Origin: Hyphomonadaceae bacterium
Lineage (GTDB): Bacteria > Pseudomonadota > Alphaproteobacteria > Caulobacterales > Aquidulcibacteraceae
Reading direction: 5' to 3'
NCBI GenBank assembly: GCA_019636095.1
Contig: JAHBYF010000003.1
Coordinates: 496,001-560,000 of the forward strand
Length of the DNA: 64,000 bases
The notes below the pieces were generated by a model. That model saw only the letters and a list, made by a program, of their open reading frames with translations, was not told where the DNA came from and did not search any database. A program made the translations under genes and the position numbers. Positions 19,111-26,844 of the stretch are shown piece after piece (the stretch's first letter is position 1; every line of letters starts with the position of its first letter).

Positions 19111-19251
19111 TTCCCTTCTACCCCGCGAGGGGGAGAAGGTGATCGCGCAGCGATCGGATGAGGGGGCGAGGTTCAGGATGAGACTCTCCCGTTGGCCCCA
19201 CCCTCATCCGGCCCTCCGGGCCACCTTCTCCCGCCCATGCGGGAGAAGGGA
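19111..19251. repeat. Composite inverted repeat A
   Basis: The left half carries GCGAGGGGGAGAAGGTG and ends GGATGAGGG; the right half is CCCTCATCCGG, then ACCTTCTCCC, and a small GGGAGAAGGG hairpin. The two halves pair over most of their length. Related copies are at 19867-20009, 20390-20575 and 51352-51485. Confidence 0.85.
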
Positions 19252-19254
19252 GGG

Positions 19255-19458
19255 TTAGCGCGTCGGATTTCTTGGCCAGTGTTTTGCGGTTTCCATTTTA
19301 TCGATCGTCGCGAGGCGATGCGCTATCGCGGCGGCGCGTTGCGCCAGGCGGAGCCAGCGTTCGGCGGTGTCGATGTCACCGTTGCGGATCGCGGCGCGGG
19401 CGCGCTTTGAGCATTGCCAGACATCGTAGGTTTGGATCAGCGACGGAATTCTAGGCAT
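19255..19458 (-). CDS. Small helical protein, uncertain
   Basis: A frame of 67 residues from ATG 19458 reads MPRIPSL then a helix with DTAERWLRLAQRAAAIA. Its composition (Arg/Ala/Glu helix) looks protein-like, but there is no clear ribosome-binding site. The same frame runs further upstream through a hairpin-rich stretch that does not look coding. It lies between composite repeats A and B. No family recognised; it may be only a by-product of the structured region. Confidence 0.35.
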   Translation of the reverse strand: MPRIPSLIQTYDVWQCSKRARAAIRNGDIDTAERWLRLAQRAAAIAHRLATIDKMETAKHWPRNPTR

Positions 19459-19507
19459 GAGGCGTGAGTCATCCTTGTTGGCTTGCGCCCGAAAAAAGAA
19501 GACGGCC

Positions 19508-19743
19508 GGGGACGCGAACTTTCGCGCCAGGCAAGTGCGCTGCGTGAACAGCGCGGATAGACGCATAAAGCTCGCGTCCCCGTGATTGTTGTGCGCCAGC
19601 TCGGCACCGGGAGGTTTTCTCTCCCATGGCTCGATCGCCAGCGGCGTGCGGGCGTTGCGTTCACAACGCTTCCGGTGCGCTCCCGCGATTTCCGTTTCCG
19701 CTTTCGCGGGCTTCTCCTGTTTTGCTCCGAGGGAGCAGACAGG
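19508..19743. ncRNA. Hairpin-rich stretch, candidate structured RNA
   Basis: Consecutive perfect stems are visible: 19508-19517 with 19572-19581 (10 bp), enclosing 19537-19542 with 19549-19554 (6 bp); 19604-19610 with 19672-19678 (7 bp), enclosing 19609-19613 with 19621-19625 and 19652-19657 with 19664-19669; 19682-19688 with 19704-19710 (7 bp); 19716-19720 with 19739-19743, enclosing 19724-19728 with 19732-19736. Stems nest into two branched units and two further hairpins. No named RNA family was recognised, and the strand is undetermined. Confidence 0.45.
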
Positions 19744-19866
19744 ATCACGCTCAATCACCACGCTCGCGCATCGGTTCGAACTAAGGCCGACTGGCCATCA
19801 AGGCGGAGCGATGGGCGGATGACACGGGCGGTGCTGGGGGTGTAGGATAGATTTTCGGAAAATTAT

Positions 19867-20009
19867 CTCTCTTCTCCCCCGCGAGGGGGAGAAGGTGGCC
19901 CGAAGGGCCGGATGAGGGGGTGAGTTGGAAGGTGAGCCGCGCTCGTTTGACTCCCACCCTCATCCGTCGGCTTCGCCGACACCTTCTCCCGCCCATGCGG
20001 GAGAAGGGA
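19867..20009. repeat. Composite inverted repeat B
   Basis: Same design as repeat A: CTTCTCCCCCGCGAGGGG and GGATGAGGG on the left, CCCTCATCCG, CACCTTCTCCC and GGGAGAAGGG on the right. It separates the hairpin-rich stretch from the broken DUF559 gene. Confidence 0.85.
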
Positions 20010-20017
20010 AGATTCCT

Positions 20018-20371
20018 TCAATTCTCGCCCTTCAGCGCGCGATCTAGGAAATCGTAGAGGCCGTCGCTTTTGGCGTAGACTTCTGCGTTGCAGATGCGAG
20101 CGACGCGCCAACCCCAGCGTTCGAGATCGTTTGTGCGTTGCGCGTCGAACGCGGCTTGTTCGGGGTCCTTGTGCGATGGGCCGTCGACTTCGATAATGAG
20201 CTTGAGTTCGACTCAGGCGAAATCGACGACGTAGATTCCGATGGCGTGTTGGCGGCGGAATTTTGCGTCGCGATAGCGGCGAGCGCGAAGCATCGACCAA
20301 AGCCGTTCTTCGGGGCTGGTCGGATTTTTGCGCATGGCGCGTGCGCGTTTGATGGAGTGCTCGTTTCGCAC
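20018..20371 (-). pseudogene. DUF559 endonuclease-like gene, one stop codon
   Basis: Read through, the frame gives a complete DUF559 protein of about 117 aa (very-short-patch-repair-like restriction fold): TSPEERLWSMLRARR, then FRRQHAIGIYVVDFA, then VELKLIIEVDGPSHKD and the tail ERWGWRVARICNAEVY. The only defect is TGA at 20213-20215 between VVDFA and VELKL. Members usually have a Cys at or near this place, so a TGC to TGA change is the simplest explanation. The start is GTG 20371 or ATG 20335; upstream codons belong to repeat C. It is boxed in by repeats B and C. Confidence 0.85.
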
Positions 20372-20389
20372 CGGCTGAGCATATCCCTT

Positions 20390-20575
20390 CTCCCCCGCGA
20401 TAAGCATCCCTTCTCCCACATGGGCGGGAGAAGGTGGCCCGGCTTGCCCGCCGTAGCTTTAGCGAAGGCGGGAGGGTCGGATGAGGGTGGGTGTTCGACG
20501 GCGACTCGTTCTGATGGACGCCCCCTCATCCGTCGGCTTCGCCGACACCTTCTCCCCCTCGCGGGGTAGAAGGGA
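20390..20575. repeat. Composite inverted repeat C
   Basis: The longest member of the family: GGGCGGGAGAAGGTGGCCCGG, then GTAGCTTTAGCGAAGGCGGG as an insert, GGATGAGGG, and after a spacer CCCCCTCATCCG, GACACCTTCTCCCCC and GGGTAGAAGGG. It abuts the 5' end of the DUF559 gene. Confidence 0.8.
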
Positions 20576-20584
20576 CCGGAGTTC

Positions 20585-20863
20585 TCACGGCAACCTTCCC
20601 CATTCCTTTGGCACGATCGGTTGCGGGTCGCTGCCGCCGCGGGAGCGACGGGGCCAGTTGGCTACGGCGTGTTTGGCAATCGCTCCGCACTTGCAGCGAC
20701 AGCGCGCGGGGATGTCGTCGATGCACGTCTCGGCGCCGAACAGCTTCCGCGCATGCGCTGGTGTGAAAATGCGCACATTGAGCCACGTGCCGCAGCGCAC
20801 GATCACGCCATGCGCGCCGAGCTCAATGGCTTGGCCGAGTGTGTGATAGCCCTTCAGTCCCAT
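20585..20863 (-). CDS. Hypothetical protein with cysteine cluster
   Basis: From ATG 20863 the frame gives 92 residues starting MGLKGYHTLGQAIELG, continuing GVIVRCGTWLNVRIFTPAH, then CIDDIPARCRCKCG and AVANWPRRSRGG. The first half looks like a beta-rich fold and the cysteines (C-x7-C-x-C-x-C) could bind zinc. Similar small proteins occur in other alphaproteobacteria as far as I recall, without known function. Base composition is like the core genome rather than the low-GC operon next to it. The frame could extend to 20929 but the extra codons look non-coding. Confidence 0.6.
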   Translation of the reverse strand: MGLKGYHTLGQAIELGAHGVIVRCGTWLNVRIFTPAHARKLFGAETCIDDIPARCRCKCGAIAKHAVANWPRRSRGGSDPQPIVPKEWGRLP

Positions 20864-20955
20864 CGCGATCGCAGCTCCATTCTGAGCGCGACCCCATGCG
20901 GGTGGGAGGTGGGGAGTTCGAACTAGCAATCAACGGATTGCTCAAACATGTCGCA

Positions 20956-22038
20956 CTAAGAGGCATATTTGAAGTCTTGAAGATGTACAGCATCGCCACT
21001 CAAGGACACGCGCCAACTGGTCTCGCCGGGACGCTTTCTTGCTCTCACATGCCCCAGCTGTAGCGGGGCACCGGTGAGTGCGATTTCTGACTCCTTGATC
21101 GTGTTGCGAACCGCGGCGATGTCCAACTTTATCTTACGCTGAAGGTACGAGTTCGTTATGAACGCCCGCGGAGTGGCACTGAGTATCCGCTGCCCGTCGG
21201 CAACCGTTGGAAGCTTGGAGCCTCTATTCCAAGGTGCAACAAGGCTTAGTGGTTCGGGGGTAAGCATCTGCGTCCACACATTTGAGTTGTGCGCATTCTT
21301 CGAACCGTGATGCGGAATTTTGAACGAGCTGGACTTGGTCGGATGCCGCGCTGCAGAATTGAGAATGGCGTTCCAACCCCGATGTTGATGTGAGCGCTGC
21401 TCCAAATCTGCGCCAAGCAGCACAGATTCGTCGCCAACTCTCAATGCGAGTACAACTGAAACATCATTGCGCCCCAACGGCATCGCAGCTTCAGCGAATT
21501 TCCTTTTCAGACTCTGTCGGGTGGCCAATGCCTGCAAAAAATCGGCTAGGTCTTGCGCAGATGGTGACAACGCTTCCACCTCAGCGCCCGCAGTGCGCCA
21601 GAGGATTTTGTGAGCCGACGCGAGAAGCGGTGGTTTCCTTCCGCCTCGAAGCGCGGAGATGCGTTTTATTTCTTTGATCCCGCTTTTTGCTTTTCCATTC
21701 GGCTCCTGTTCGACGAAATAAGCATGAAATTCGTCTTTCAACATAACAACAGAGAAGGCGATATCGGCGGCGCTACACCGTTCGTAGAGTTGCGCCAGCC
21801 CTTTGATGTGGTCATCGTGCCAATGAGAAGCCACCAGGAGTTTGACATCTCGCGCCAAATCCACGTTCAAAGTCTGCAGATAAGTTAGCGGGACGCTTTC
21901 TTGATGATCCAGGAGGCTGTCGACGACCATCCAATGACCACCGGGGACATGCAGACAAACTGACTCCCCGTAGCCCCTACCGAACAACGAGACCTCGATC
22001 TCATCTATCGTGGGCGCATCACTCAACACTGCCGGCAA
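20956..22038 (-). CDS. ComEC-type metallo-beta-lactamase fold protein
   Basis: Protein of 360 aa with a metallo-beta-lactamase fold. Metal ligands are HWHDDH (72-77), GADLE in the middle and IPHHGSKNAH (about 245), the pattern of the hydrolase domain in competence protein ComEC, here free-standing with no membrane segments. ComEC domains are proposed to degrade DNA, so a nuclease or phosphodiesterase role is possible (inference). The start is uncertain: TTG 22038 or GTG 22029, both overlapping the end of the gene upstream. It is the last gene of a three-gene operon of lower GC than the surroundings. Confidence 0.82.
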   Translation of the reverse strand: MPAVLSDAPTIDEIEVSLFGRGYGESVCLHVPGGHWMVVDSLLDHQESVPLTYLQTLNVDLARDVKLLVASHWHDDHIKGLAQLYERCSAADIAFSVVMLKDEFHAYFVEQEPNGKAKSGIKEIKRISALRGGRKPPLLASAHKILWRTAGAEVEALSPSAQDLADFLQALATRQSLKRKFAEAAMPLGRNDVSVVLALRVGDESVLLGADLEQRSHQHRGWNAILNSAARHPTKSSSFKIPHHGSKNAHNSNVWTQMLTPEPLSLVAPWNRGSKLPTVADGQRILSATPRAFITNSYLQRKIKLDIAAVRNTIKESEIALTGAPLQLGHVRARKRPGETSWRVSLSGDAVHLQDFKYAS

Positions 22039-22588
22039 ACAACGTATCTAGCGTCGAGCTTCGCGCGGAAATCTCGGCAGCTGGCGAGTAGCGGAGGAAA
22101 TAGATCGAGGAGCTCCGCAACTTCTGCCCACTCGGCAGACGTGCGTAACCAATGGCCCACCGAAAACGGGAACCTTCACACAAATTCTGACGTTCAAAAT
22201 CTGTGAGCTCCTCAAGAGGAATTTCAGCAAATTCCTCCTCGGTTTTTTCGCTCAGACGAACAAGACTGGCTTCAAACGAGCCGTCTCGAATCGAGGTCAC
22301 TACACCCTGCCACTCGGCGAGCGCCGCGAATGTTGCATACTTGGGCGAGTCCGACGGCAGGAAGCGTGGCAACTCAATCACCTTTCGCCCTGTCGGATCG
22401 GACTGGAACTCGAACTTCGTATCGCCGGTCGCGCGCGCTTGCTCCTCACGCAGCGTTCGACCTACTACATTGTTGAAGTACTGCATCCACTTCGCCGGAA
22501 GATGACGAGGGAGGTGCGTAGGTCCTTCCTCTATCAACCAGTCTTGCGTCCAAGATAGGTAATCGGCTGCTTCCGCGACTTGAGTCAT
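22019..22588 (-). CDS. Hypothetical protein, middle gene of MBL operon
   Basis: Soluble protein of 189 aa with no family recognised. It begins MTQVAEAADYLSWTQDWLIEE and contains HLPAKWMQYFNNVVGRTL, then a Phe/Glu-rich central part and RFRWAIGYARLPSG near the end. ATG 22588 overlaps the stop of the preceding gene as ATGA, so it was chosen over an in-frame codon at 22639. Its 3' end overlaps the start of the metallo-beta-lactamase gene. Such tight packing means the three products are probably made together and may form a complex. Confidence 0.78.
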   Translation of the reverse strand: MTQVAEAADYLSWTQDWLIEEGPTHLPRHLPAKWMQYFNNVVGRTLREEQARATGDTKFEFQSDPTGRKVIELPRFLPSDSPKYATFAALAEWQGVVTSIRDGSFEASLVRLSEKTEEEFAEIPLEELTDFERQNLCEGSRFRWAIGYARLPSGQKLRSSSIYFLRYSPAAEISARSSTLDTLFAGSVE

Positions 22589-23289
22589 CGTTGTGTCGCC
22601 ATGAAATCCATCATCGAAGCGACCTCGTTCTTTGACCAATTGATTGAGGCGTCAAAATTTGTCTCAATGATTTTGATTAGCTCCGCCACGCTGTTGAGCT
22701 GGTCCGCAGTTGTTATGTTGTAATGATCATTCGTACCCATAAAAATGCCGGTGTGAGGGTCGAGTTGAGAAGATGGTTCCACTCGAATCCATCGATGCCC
22801 TGAGCGGCCATCGGGCGCGTTTTGTTGCATGGTGAGACTGTTCATGCCGCCGGTCGTTGAAGGGGTATTGGCGGATTCGATCGCCTTGCCCCAAGCGCCC
22901 CACGGATCGAGCGGAGCGAGCGCGCGACCAACGTTAACTCGCTGCTCCCATGACGAGAGATTGAAGTGGACCTGATAGTTGATCCCAACTTGGCTGACGG
23001 GGGTATGGTGGAGGAGTCGAAAAGTGTGCAGAACAAATTCTGCCAACCTAATGTAGGGCTCCTGAAGACACTCGACTGTCACCGAATCCTGGACAACAGC
23101 TACCTTAATAGGATTAATCGAGAACCGGCTTATGTCCGCGTGCACGATCTCGACTGACGCTGCCGTCAATTCTTGAGGTGTAATAACTTTGTTAAGAGCG
23201 AACCAGGCAGGCGAGAATATCGCGGGGTTGAATGTCCCGCGCACCACGATATTCGCAGCCTGGATTTGAGGTTCGTACTTCACCGCCAC
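22585..23289 (-). CDS. Hypothetical protein, first gene of MBL operon
   Basis: Soluble protein of 234 aa starting at GTG 23289. Notable segments are VVRGTFNPAIFSPAWFA, QEPYIRLAEFVLHTFR, VGINYQVHFNL and NDHYNI. I recall other bacterial proteins with this FNPAIF..PxWF...GIN pattern, sporadically distributed, but cannot name a function. The line at 22621-22680 has only 22 G or C in 60, against 44 in 60 at 24901-24960. A TTGACA lies at 23322-23327 reading toward the gene (as its complement), but no convincing -10 follows. Confidence 0.78.
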   Translation of the reverse strand: MAVKYEPQIQAANIVVRGTFNPAIFSPAWFALNKVITPQELTAASVEIVHADISRFSINPIKVAVVQDSVTVECLQEPYIRLAEFVLHTFRLLHHTPVSQVGINYQVHFNLSSWEQRVNVGRALAPLDPWGAWGKAIESANTPSTTGGMNSLTMQQNAPDGRSGHRWIRVEPSSQLDPHTGIFMGTNDHYNITTADQLNSVAELIKIIETNFDASINWSKNEVASMMDFMATQR

Positions 23290-23361
23290 ACCTACGAATA
23301 CTCTTGGCCTACCTTGGCCTCAAATTGTCAAGGTAAAGTTCCACCTCAGGTAGAAACTACC

Positions 23362-24678
23362 TCACCCCCCATCCATCCCCTCTTCCTCAACCTCGCGCTC
23401 CACGCGCAGCGCCGTCAGCTGATTGCGCTGTCGCCGCAGCACCTGGAAGCGATAGCCGTGAAACGCGAACCTTTGCCCTGGCTCCGGGATCGCTTGGGCT
23501 TCGTGAATAACAAGTCCGGCGATGGTCACGGCTTCTTCGTCGGGCAAGTCCCAGTTCATCGCCCGGTTGAGATCGCGGATGGGGACGCTGCCGTCGACGT
23601 TGACGCTGCCATCGGGCTGTTGGCGCACGCCTTGGACGGCGATGTCGTGCTCGTCTTTGATGTCGCCGACGATCTCTTCCAAAATGTCTTCGAGCGTGAC
23701 GAGGCCCATGAGCGCGCCGTACTCGTCCACCACCAAAGCGAAGTGTTCGCGGCGGCGCAGGAATTCGGCGAGCTGATCTTCCGCGCTTGTCGTCATCGCC
23801 GTGAACCAGGGTTCGCGCTTCACTTCGTTGACGTCGAACTTGTCACGCCCGTTCTCTGAAATCGCGCGCAAGAGATCGCGCGCGTGGAGGATGCCGACGA
23901 TATTGTCGGGCTCGTCGCGCCAGAGCGGCAGGCGGGTGTGCGGCGAACTCATCGCGATGTTGAGGATTTCGCGCGGCGGCAAGTCGATGTCGATCGACTT
24001 CATGTTCTTGCGGTGAATCATGACGTCGGCGACTTCGAGTTCGGAAAGATCGAGCGAGCCGCGCACGCGGCCGGCGGCGCTTTTCTCCAAAGCCCCCTGC
24101 TCGGCCGAGACTTCGATGATGCTTTCGATCTCGGCGCCAGTCAGCACTTCGTGGTGCGAGACTTCCTTGACGCCAAACAGTTTCAGCACGTTCTTGGAGG
24201 CGGCGTTCAAGGCCCAGTTGAGCGGGTAAAACAGCAGGAACGACCAGTGCAGCGGGTAAGCGATCCAGAGCGACACCGGCTCGGGGTTGCGGATGGCGAA
24301 CGTCTTGGGGACTTGCTCGCCGATGACGATGTGGAGCGAAGAGAAAACGAGGAAGCCGATGAGAAAGGCGGTCAAATGGATGGCGTCTTCGCTCATGCCG
24401 AGGGGTTCGAGCAGCGGCGTGACGATGGCGGCGACCGTGGGCTCGCCGACCCAGCCGAGGCCGAGCGAAGCCATAGTGATGCCGAGCTGGCAGCAGGCGA
24501 GATAGGCCTCGATGTTTTTCAGGATGGTCTGCGTCAGCACCGCGCCGAATTTGTTTTCCTCAGCCAGCGCTTCGATGCGGAAGCCGCGCGATTTCACCAG
24601 CGCAAACTCGGCGGCGACGTAGAACGCATTGGCGGCGAGCAAAAGAAACGCCACCAGAAGACTTAAGTACGGGTTCAT
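23362..24678 (-). CDS. Hemolysin family protein (DUF21-CBS-CorC/HlyC)
   Basis: Membrane protein of 438 aa of the CNNM/CorC group, implicated in Mg2+ or Co2+ transport and not truly a hemolysin. The order is DUF21 (four membrane segments, about 1-190), a CBS pair (about 205-330; VADVMIHRKN marks the first), and a C-terminal CorC/HlyC domain (about 350-430). The ATG at 24678 shares its A with the aroB stop (TAATG), so translation is coupled to the shikimate genes. That arrangement is common in alphaproteobacteria though the reason is unclear. Confidence 0.93.
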   Translation of the reverse strand: MNPYLSLLVAFLLLAANAFYVAAEFALVKSRGFRIEALAEENKFGAVLTQTILKNIEAYLACCQLGITMASLGLGWVGEPTVAAIVTPLLEPLGMSEDAIHLTAFLIGFLVFSSLHIVIGEQVPKTFAIRNPEPVSLWIAYPLHWSFLLFYPLNWALNAASKNVLKLFGVKEVSHHEVLTGAEIESIIEVSAEQGALEKSAAGRVRGSLDLSELEVADVMIHRKNMKSIDIDLPPREILNIAMSSPHTRLPLWRDEPDNIVGILHARDLLRAISENGRDKFDVNEVKREPWFTAMTTSAEDQLAEFLRRREHFALVVDEYGALMGLVTLEDILEEIVGDIKDEHDIAVQGVRQQPDGSVNVDGSVPIRDLNRAMNWDLPDEEAVTIAGLVIHEAQAIPEPGQRFAFHGYRFQVLRRQRNQLTALRVEREVEEEGMDGG

Positions 24679-25781
24679 TATTGTGTTTCTTGTTGCAGCA
24701 ATTCGAGGACGACGTCAGCAGGCGCGTCGCGGTCGATAAAGGCGCGGCCGATGCCGCGGGCGAGGATGAGAGTGAGCAGACCGGCCTGGTTCTTCTTATC
24801 GGCGGCCATAAGCGCGGTGAGCTTGCGCGCATCGTAGGGCGCGCCGGGAAGCTGGCGGAGATCGGTGACGAAGCCGGCGGCTTCGAGATGGCGGCGGACA
24901 CGGGCGGCGTCGGCGGCGCTGCAATGGCCGAGTTGGGCGGAGAGCTGGAAGGCGAGGTTCATGCCGGCGGCGACGGCTTCGCCGTGAAGGAGCGTGCCGT
25001 CATAAGCGGAATGCGCTTCGAGCGCGTGGGCGAAGGTGTGGCCGAGATTGAGCAGCGCGCGCACGCCCTGCTCTGTCTCGTCGGCCTCAACGATGCGGGC
25101 TTTGAATGAGATGGCGGTGGCGATGGCGCGCTGCAGCGCTTCGGGCTTGCCGGCAAGAATGGCGGCGGCGTTTTGATCGCACCAGTCGAAGAAATCCGCG
25201 TCGCCGATGAGCGCGGCTTTGACGATCTCGGCATAGCCTGCGCGCATCTGGCGATCGTCGAGCGTGGCGAGCACGTCAAGATCGGCGAGAACGACCTTAG
25301 GCTGGTGGATGAGGCCGATGAGGTTCTTGCCTTCCGGCGTGTCGATGGCGGTTTTGCCGCCGACGCTGGAGTCCACTTGCGCAAGCAGCGTTGTCGGGAT
25401 CTGCACAAAATCGACGCCGCGTTTAACGAGGCCTGCGGCAAGGCCGGAAAGATCGCCGATAACGCCGCCGCCGAACGCGACAACGAGGTCTTTGCGGCTA
25501 ACGCCCGCCTGCAAGAGATGGCGCGTCAGCATTTCAAGGCCGGTGAAGCTCTTGGCGCTTTCGCCGGGCGGCAGCGTGATGGTCCAGTTCTTCAGACCAG
25601 CTGCATCAAGCGACGCCGCGAGTGCAGGCCGATGCAGGCGCGCGATGGTCTCATCCGTGACGATGAAGACGCGATTGGACGGCGCGAACGGCGCAATCAG
25701 TTGGCCCGCGCGCGCAAGCAGATTGGCGCCGGTGTGAACGTCGTAACTACGCTCGCCGAGTTTGACGTGAATGGTGTTCAT
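24678..25781 (-). CDS. aroB: 3-dehydroquinate synthase
   Basis: Second step of the shikimate pathway: converts DAHP to 3-dehydroquinate using NAD+ and a divalent metal (367 aa). Seen are GGGVIGDLSG (NAD binding), PTTLLAQVDSSVGGKTAID (active site), and GHTFAHALE with metal-binding His. It overlaps aroK by four bases at its start (ATGA) and the CNNM gene by one base at its end, forming one operon aroK-aroB-CNNM. Confidence 0.96.
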   Translation of the reverse strand: MNTIHVKLGERSYDVHTGANLLARAGQLIAPFAPSNRVFIVTDETIARLHRPALAASLDAAGLKNWTITLPPGESAKSFTGLEMLTRHLLQAGVSRKDLVVAFGGGVIGDLSGLAAGLVKRGVDFVQIPTTLLAQVDSSVGGKTAIDTPEGKNLIGLIHQPKVVLADLDVLATLDDRQMRAGYAEIVKAALIGDADFFDWCDQNAAAILAGKPEALQRAIATAISFKARIVEADETEQGVRALLNLGHTFAHALEAHSAYDGTLLHGEAVAAGMNLAFQLSAQLGHCSAADAARVRRHLEAAGFVTDLRQLPGAPYDARKLTALMAADKKNQAGLLTLILARGIGRAFIDRDAPADVVLELLQQETQ

Positions 25782-26380
25782 GGCTTGGCTAGGTGCGCGC
25801 GCAGCGCTGTGAGGATGTGGCTGACGGCGCTGTTGTGGGGGCCAGCGCCGGTTTCGATGGTGAGATCGGCTTCTGCATAGATTGGATAACGTTCATCCAT
25901 AAGCCGCTGCATCACCGCACGCGGATCCGCCTCTTTCAAGAGCGGACGATGATCGCGCTTGCTGACGCGCTTCATCAGCACATCGAGCGGCGCCTTAAGC
26001 CAGATCGAGATGGCGCGCTCTTTCACCAGCGCGCGGGTGCGCGGATCGATAAAGGCGCCGCCGCCGGTGGCGAGCACTTGTGGTTCGCCGTCGAGCAAAC
26101 GCGCGATCACCTGGCGCTCGCCGCGGCGAAACTCACATTCGCCGCGCTCAGCGAAGATATCCTCAATGGAACGGCCCGCGGCCGCAACGATTGCTTCGTC
26201 CGCATCCACGAACGGCAACGCGAGCGCGTGCGCGAGGCGGCGGCCGATTGTGGTCTTTCCCGCCCCCATGAGGCCAACGAGCGCAACTGTGCGGCCCGGC
26301 GCGACGCCCTCCGCCTGACGGCGCAGTTCGGCAGCGGCGTCTGGACGCTCACCGACTTCACTGCTCTCAGGCGGAACCAC
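25778..26380 (-). CDS. aroK: Shikimate kinase
   Basis: Phosphorylates shikimate at the 3-hydroxyl with ATP (200 aa). The P-loop is GLMGAGKTT (about 36-44), the shikimate-binding Asp lies in FVDADEAI, and GGGAF forms part of the substrate site; the lid region holds KRDHRPLL. The start is GTG 26380 preceded by GAGGTGA. A 30-residue N-terminal extension before the P-loop domain is polar and probably disordered, as in other alphaproteobacterial AroK. First gene of the operon. Confidence 0.95.
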   Translation of the reverse strand: MVPPESSEVGERPDAAAELRRQAEGVAPGRTVALVGLMGAGKTTIGRRLAHALALPFVDADEAIVAAAGRSIEDIFAERGECEFRRGERQVIARLLDGEPQVLATGGGAFIDPRTRALVKERAISIWLKAPLDVLMKRVSKRDHRPLLKEADPRAVMQRLMDERYPIYAEADLTIETGAGPHNSAVSHILTALRAHLAKP

Positions 26381-26425
26381 GAATCACCTCAAGAAGTCCG
26401 AACAAGGTTAAGACCGGACAAGGCC

Positions 26426-26502
26426 CTAGTGTGCCGGATTTGAAGTTCGCCCGGAACCGGGATCAAGCGCTGTGCGAACTTCAAATCCGATAAGCACACT
26501 AG
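26426..26502. repeat. Palindrome 1 with CTAGTG/CACTAG ends
   Basis: CTAGTGTGC and CGGATTTGAAGTTCG (26426-26449) pair with CGAACTTCAAATCCG and GCACACTAG (26475-26502), with a four-base ATAA bulge. The centre has CCCGG-AA-CCGGG. It lies between aroK and the next operon. Confidence 0.85.
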
Positions 26503-26517
26503 AAGGCAAAATTTACT

Positions 26518-26594
26518 CGAGCGCGGCTTGTCATGATGAATTTCGCTTCCGGTATGCCAGCAAGAGCAGGCGAAATTCATCATGGCCGCACTAG
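26518..26594. repeat. Palindrome 2, related to palindrome 1
   Basis: CATGATGAATTTCGC (26532-26546) pairs with GCGAAATTCATCATG (26570-26584), flanked by CGGC/GCCG and closing with GCACTAG as palindrome 1 does. The arms resemble those of palindrome 1 (GATTTGAAGTTCGC against GATGAATTTCGC), so the two look like diverged copies of one element. Confidence 0.8.
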
Positions 26595-26655
26595 AAAAGA
26601 GCCACATTTTGGGGGCAATCTTGTCCGCTCGCAACGGCAGGGGCCAAACTAGGCG

Positions 26656-26844
26656 ATGTATAGACGCAGACGCAGGCGATCTTCGTTCGCAAAGCGCGCG
26701 CCCGTGTGGGTGCGCCCTGCTCTGATCGGCGTCAGCGCGGCTGCGGTGATTGGGCTTTTTGTGTTTTTTATTGGCCAGTCGGATCGGCTCGCCCCGGCCC
26801 CGCAGCAGATCAGTGTCGAAGTGCAGGACGCCTTCAAGGAATGA
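26656..26844 (+). CDS. Small single-span membrane protein
   Basis: A 62-residue protein with an Arg-rich cytoplasmic start (MYRRRRRRSSFAKRA), one membrane segment (about 20-41) and a short acidic periplasmic tail. No family recognised. Its stop overlaps the next start as ATGA, so the two genes are translated together, and a functional link with the exported protein downstream is likely. The strong positive-inside charge fixes the orientation. Confidence 0.75.
   Translation: MYRRRRRRSSFAKRAPVWVRPALIGVSAAAVIGLFVFFIGQSDRLAPAPQQISVEVQDAFKE

Noticed and set aside
19459..19761. N-terminal extension of the small ORF at 19255
   Set aside because: Runs through the hairpin-rich stretch; better explained as structure than protein.
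19111..20575. CRISPR array
   Set aside because: Repeats are few, long and inverted, and the intervals hold genes rather than uniform spacers.
23322..23327. Strong promoter for the metallo-beta-lactamase operon
   Set aside because: TTGACA is there, but no -10 element at 16-18 bases could be found, so it is not listed as a promoter.
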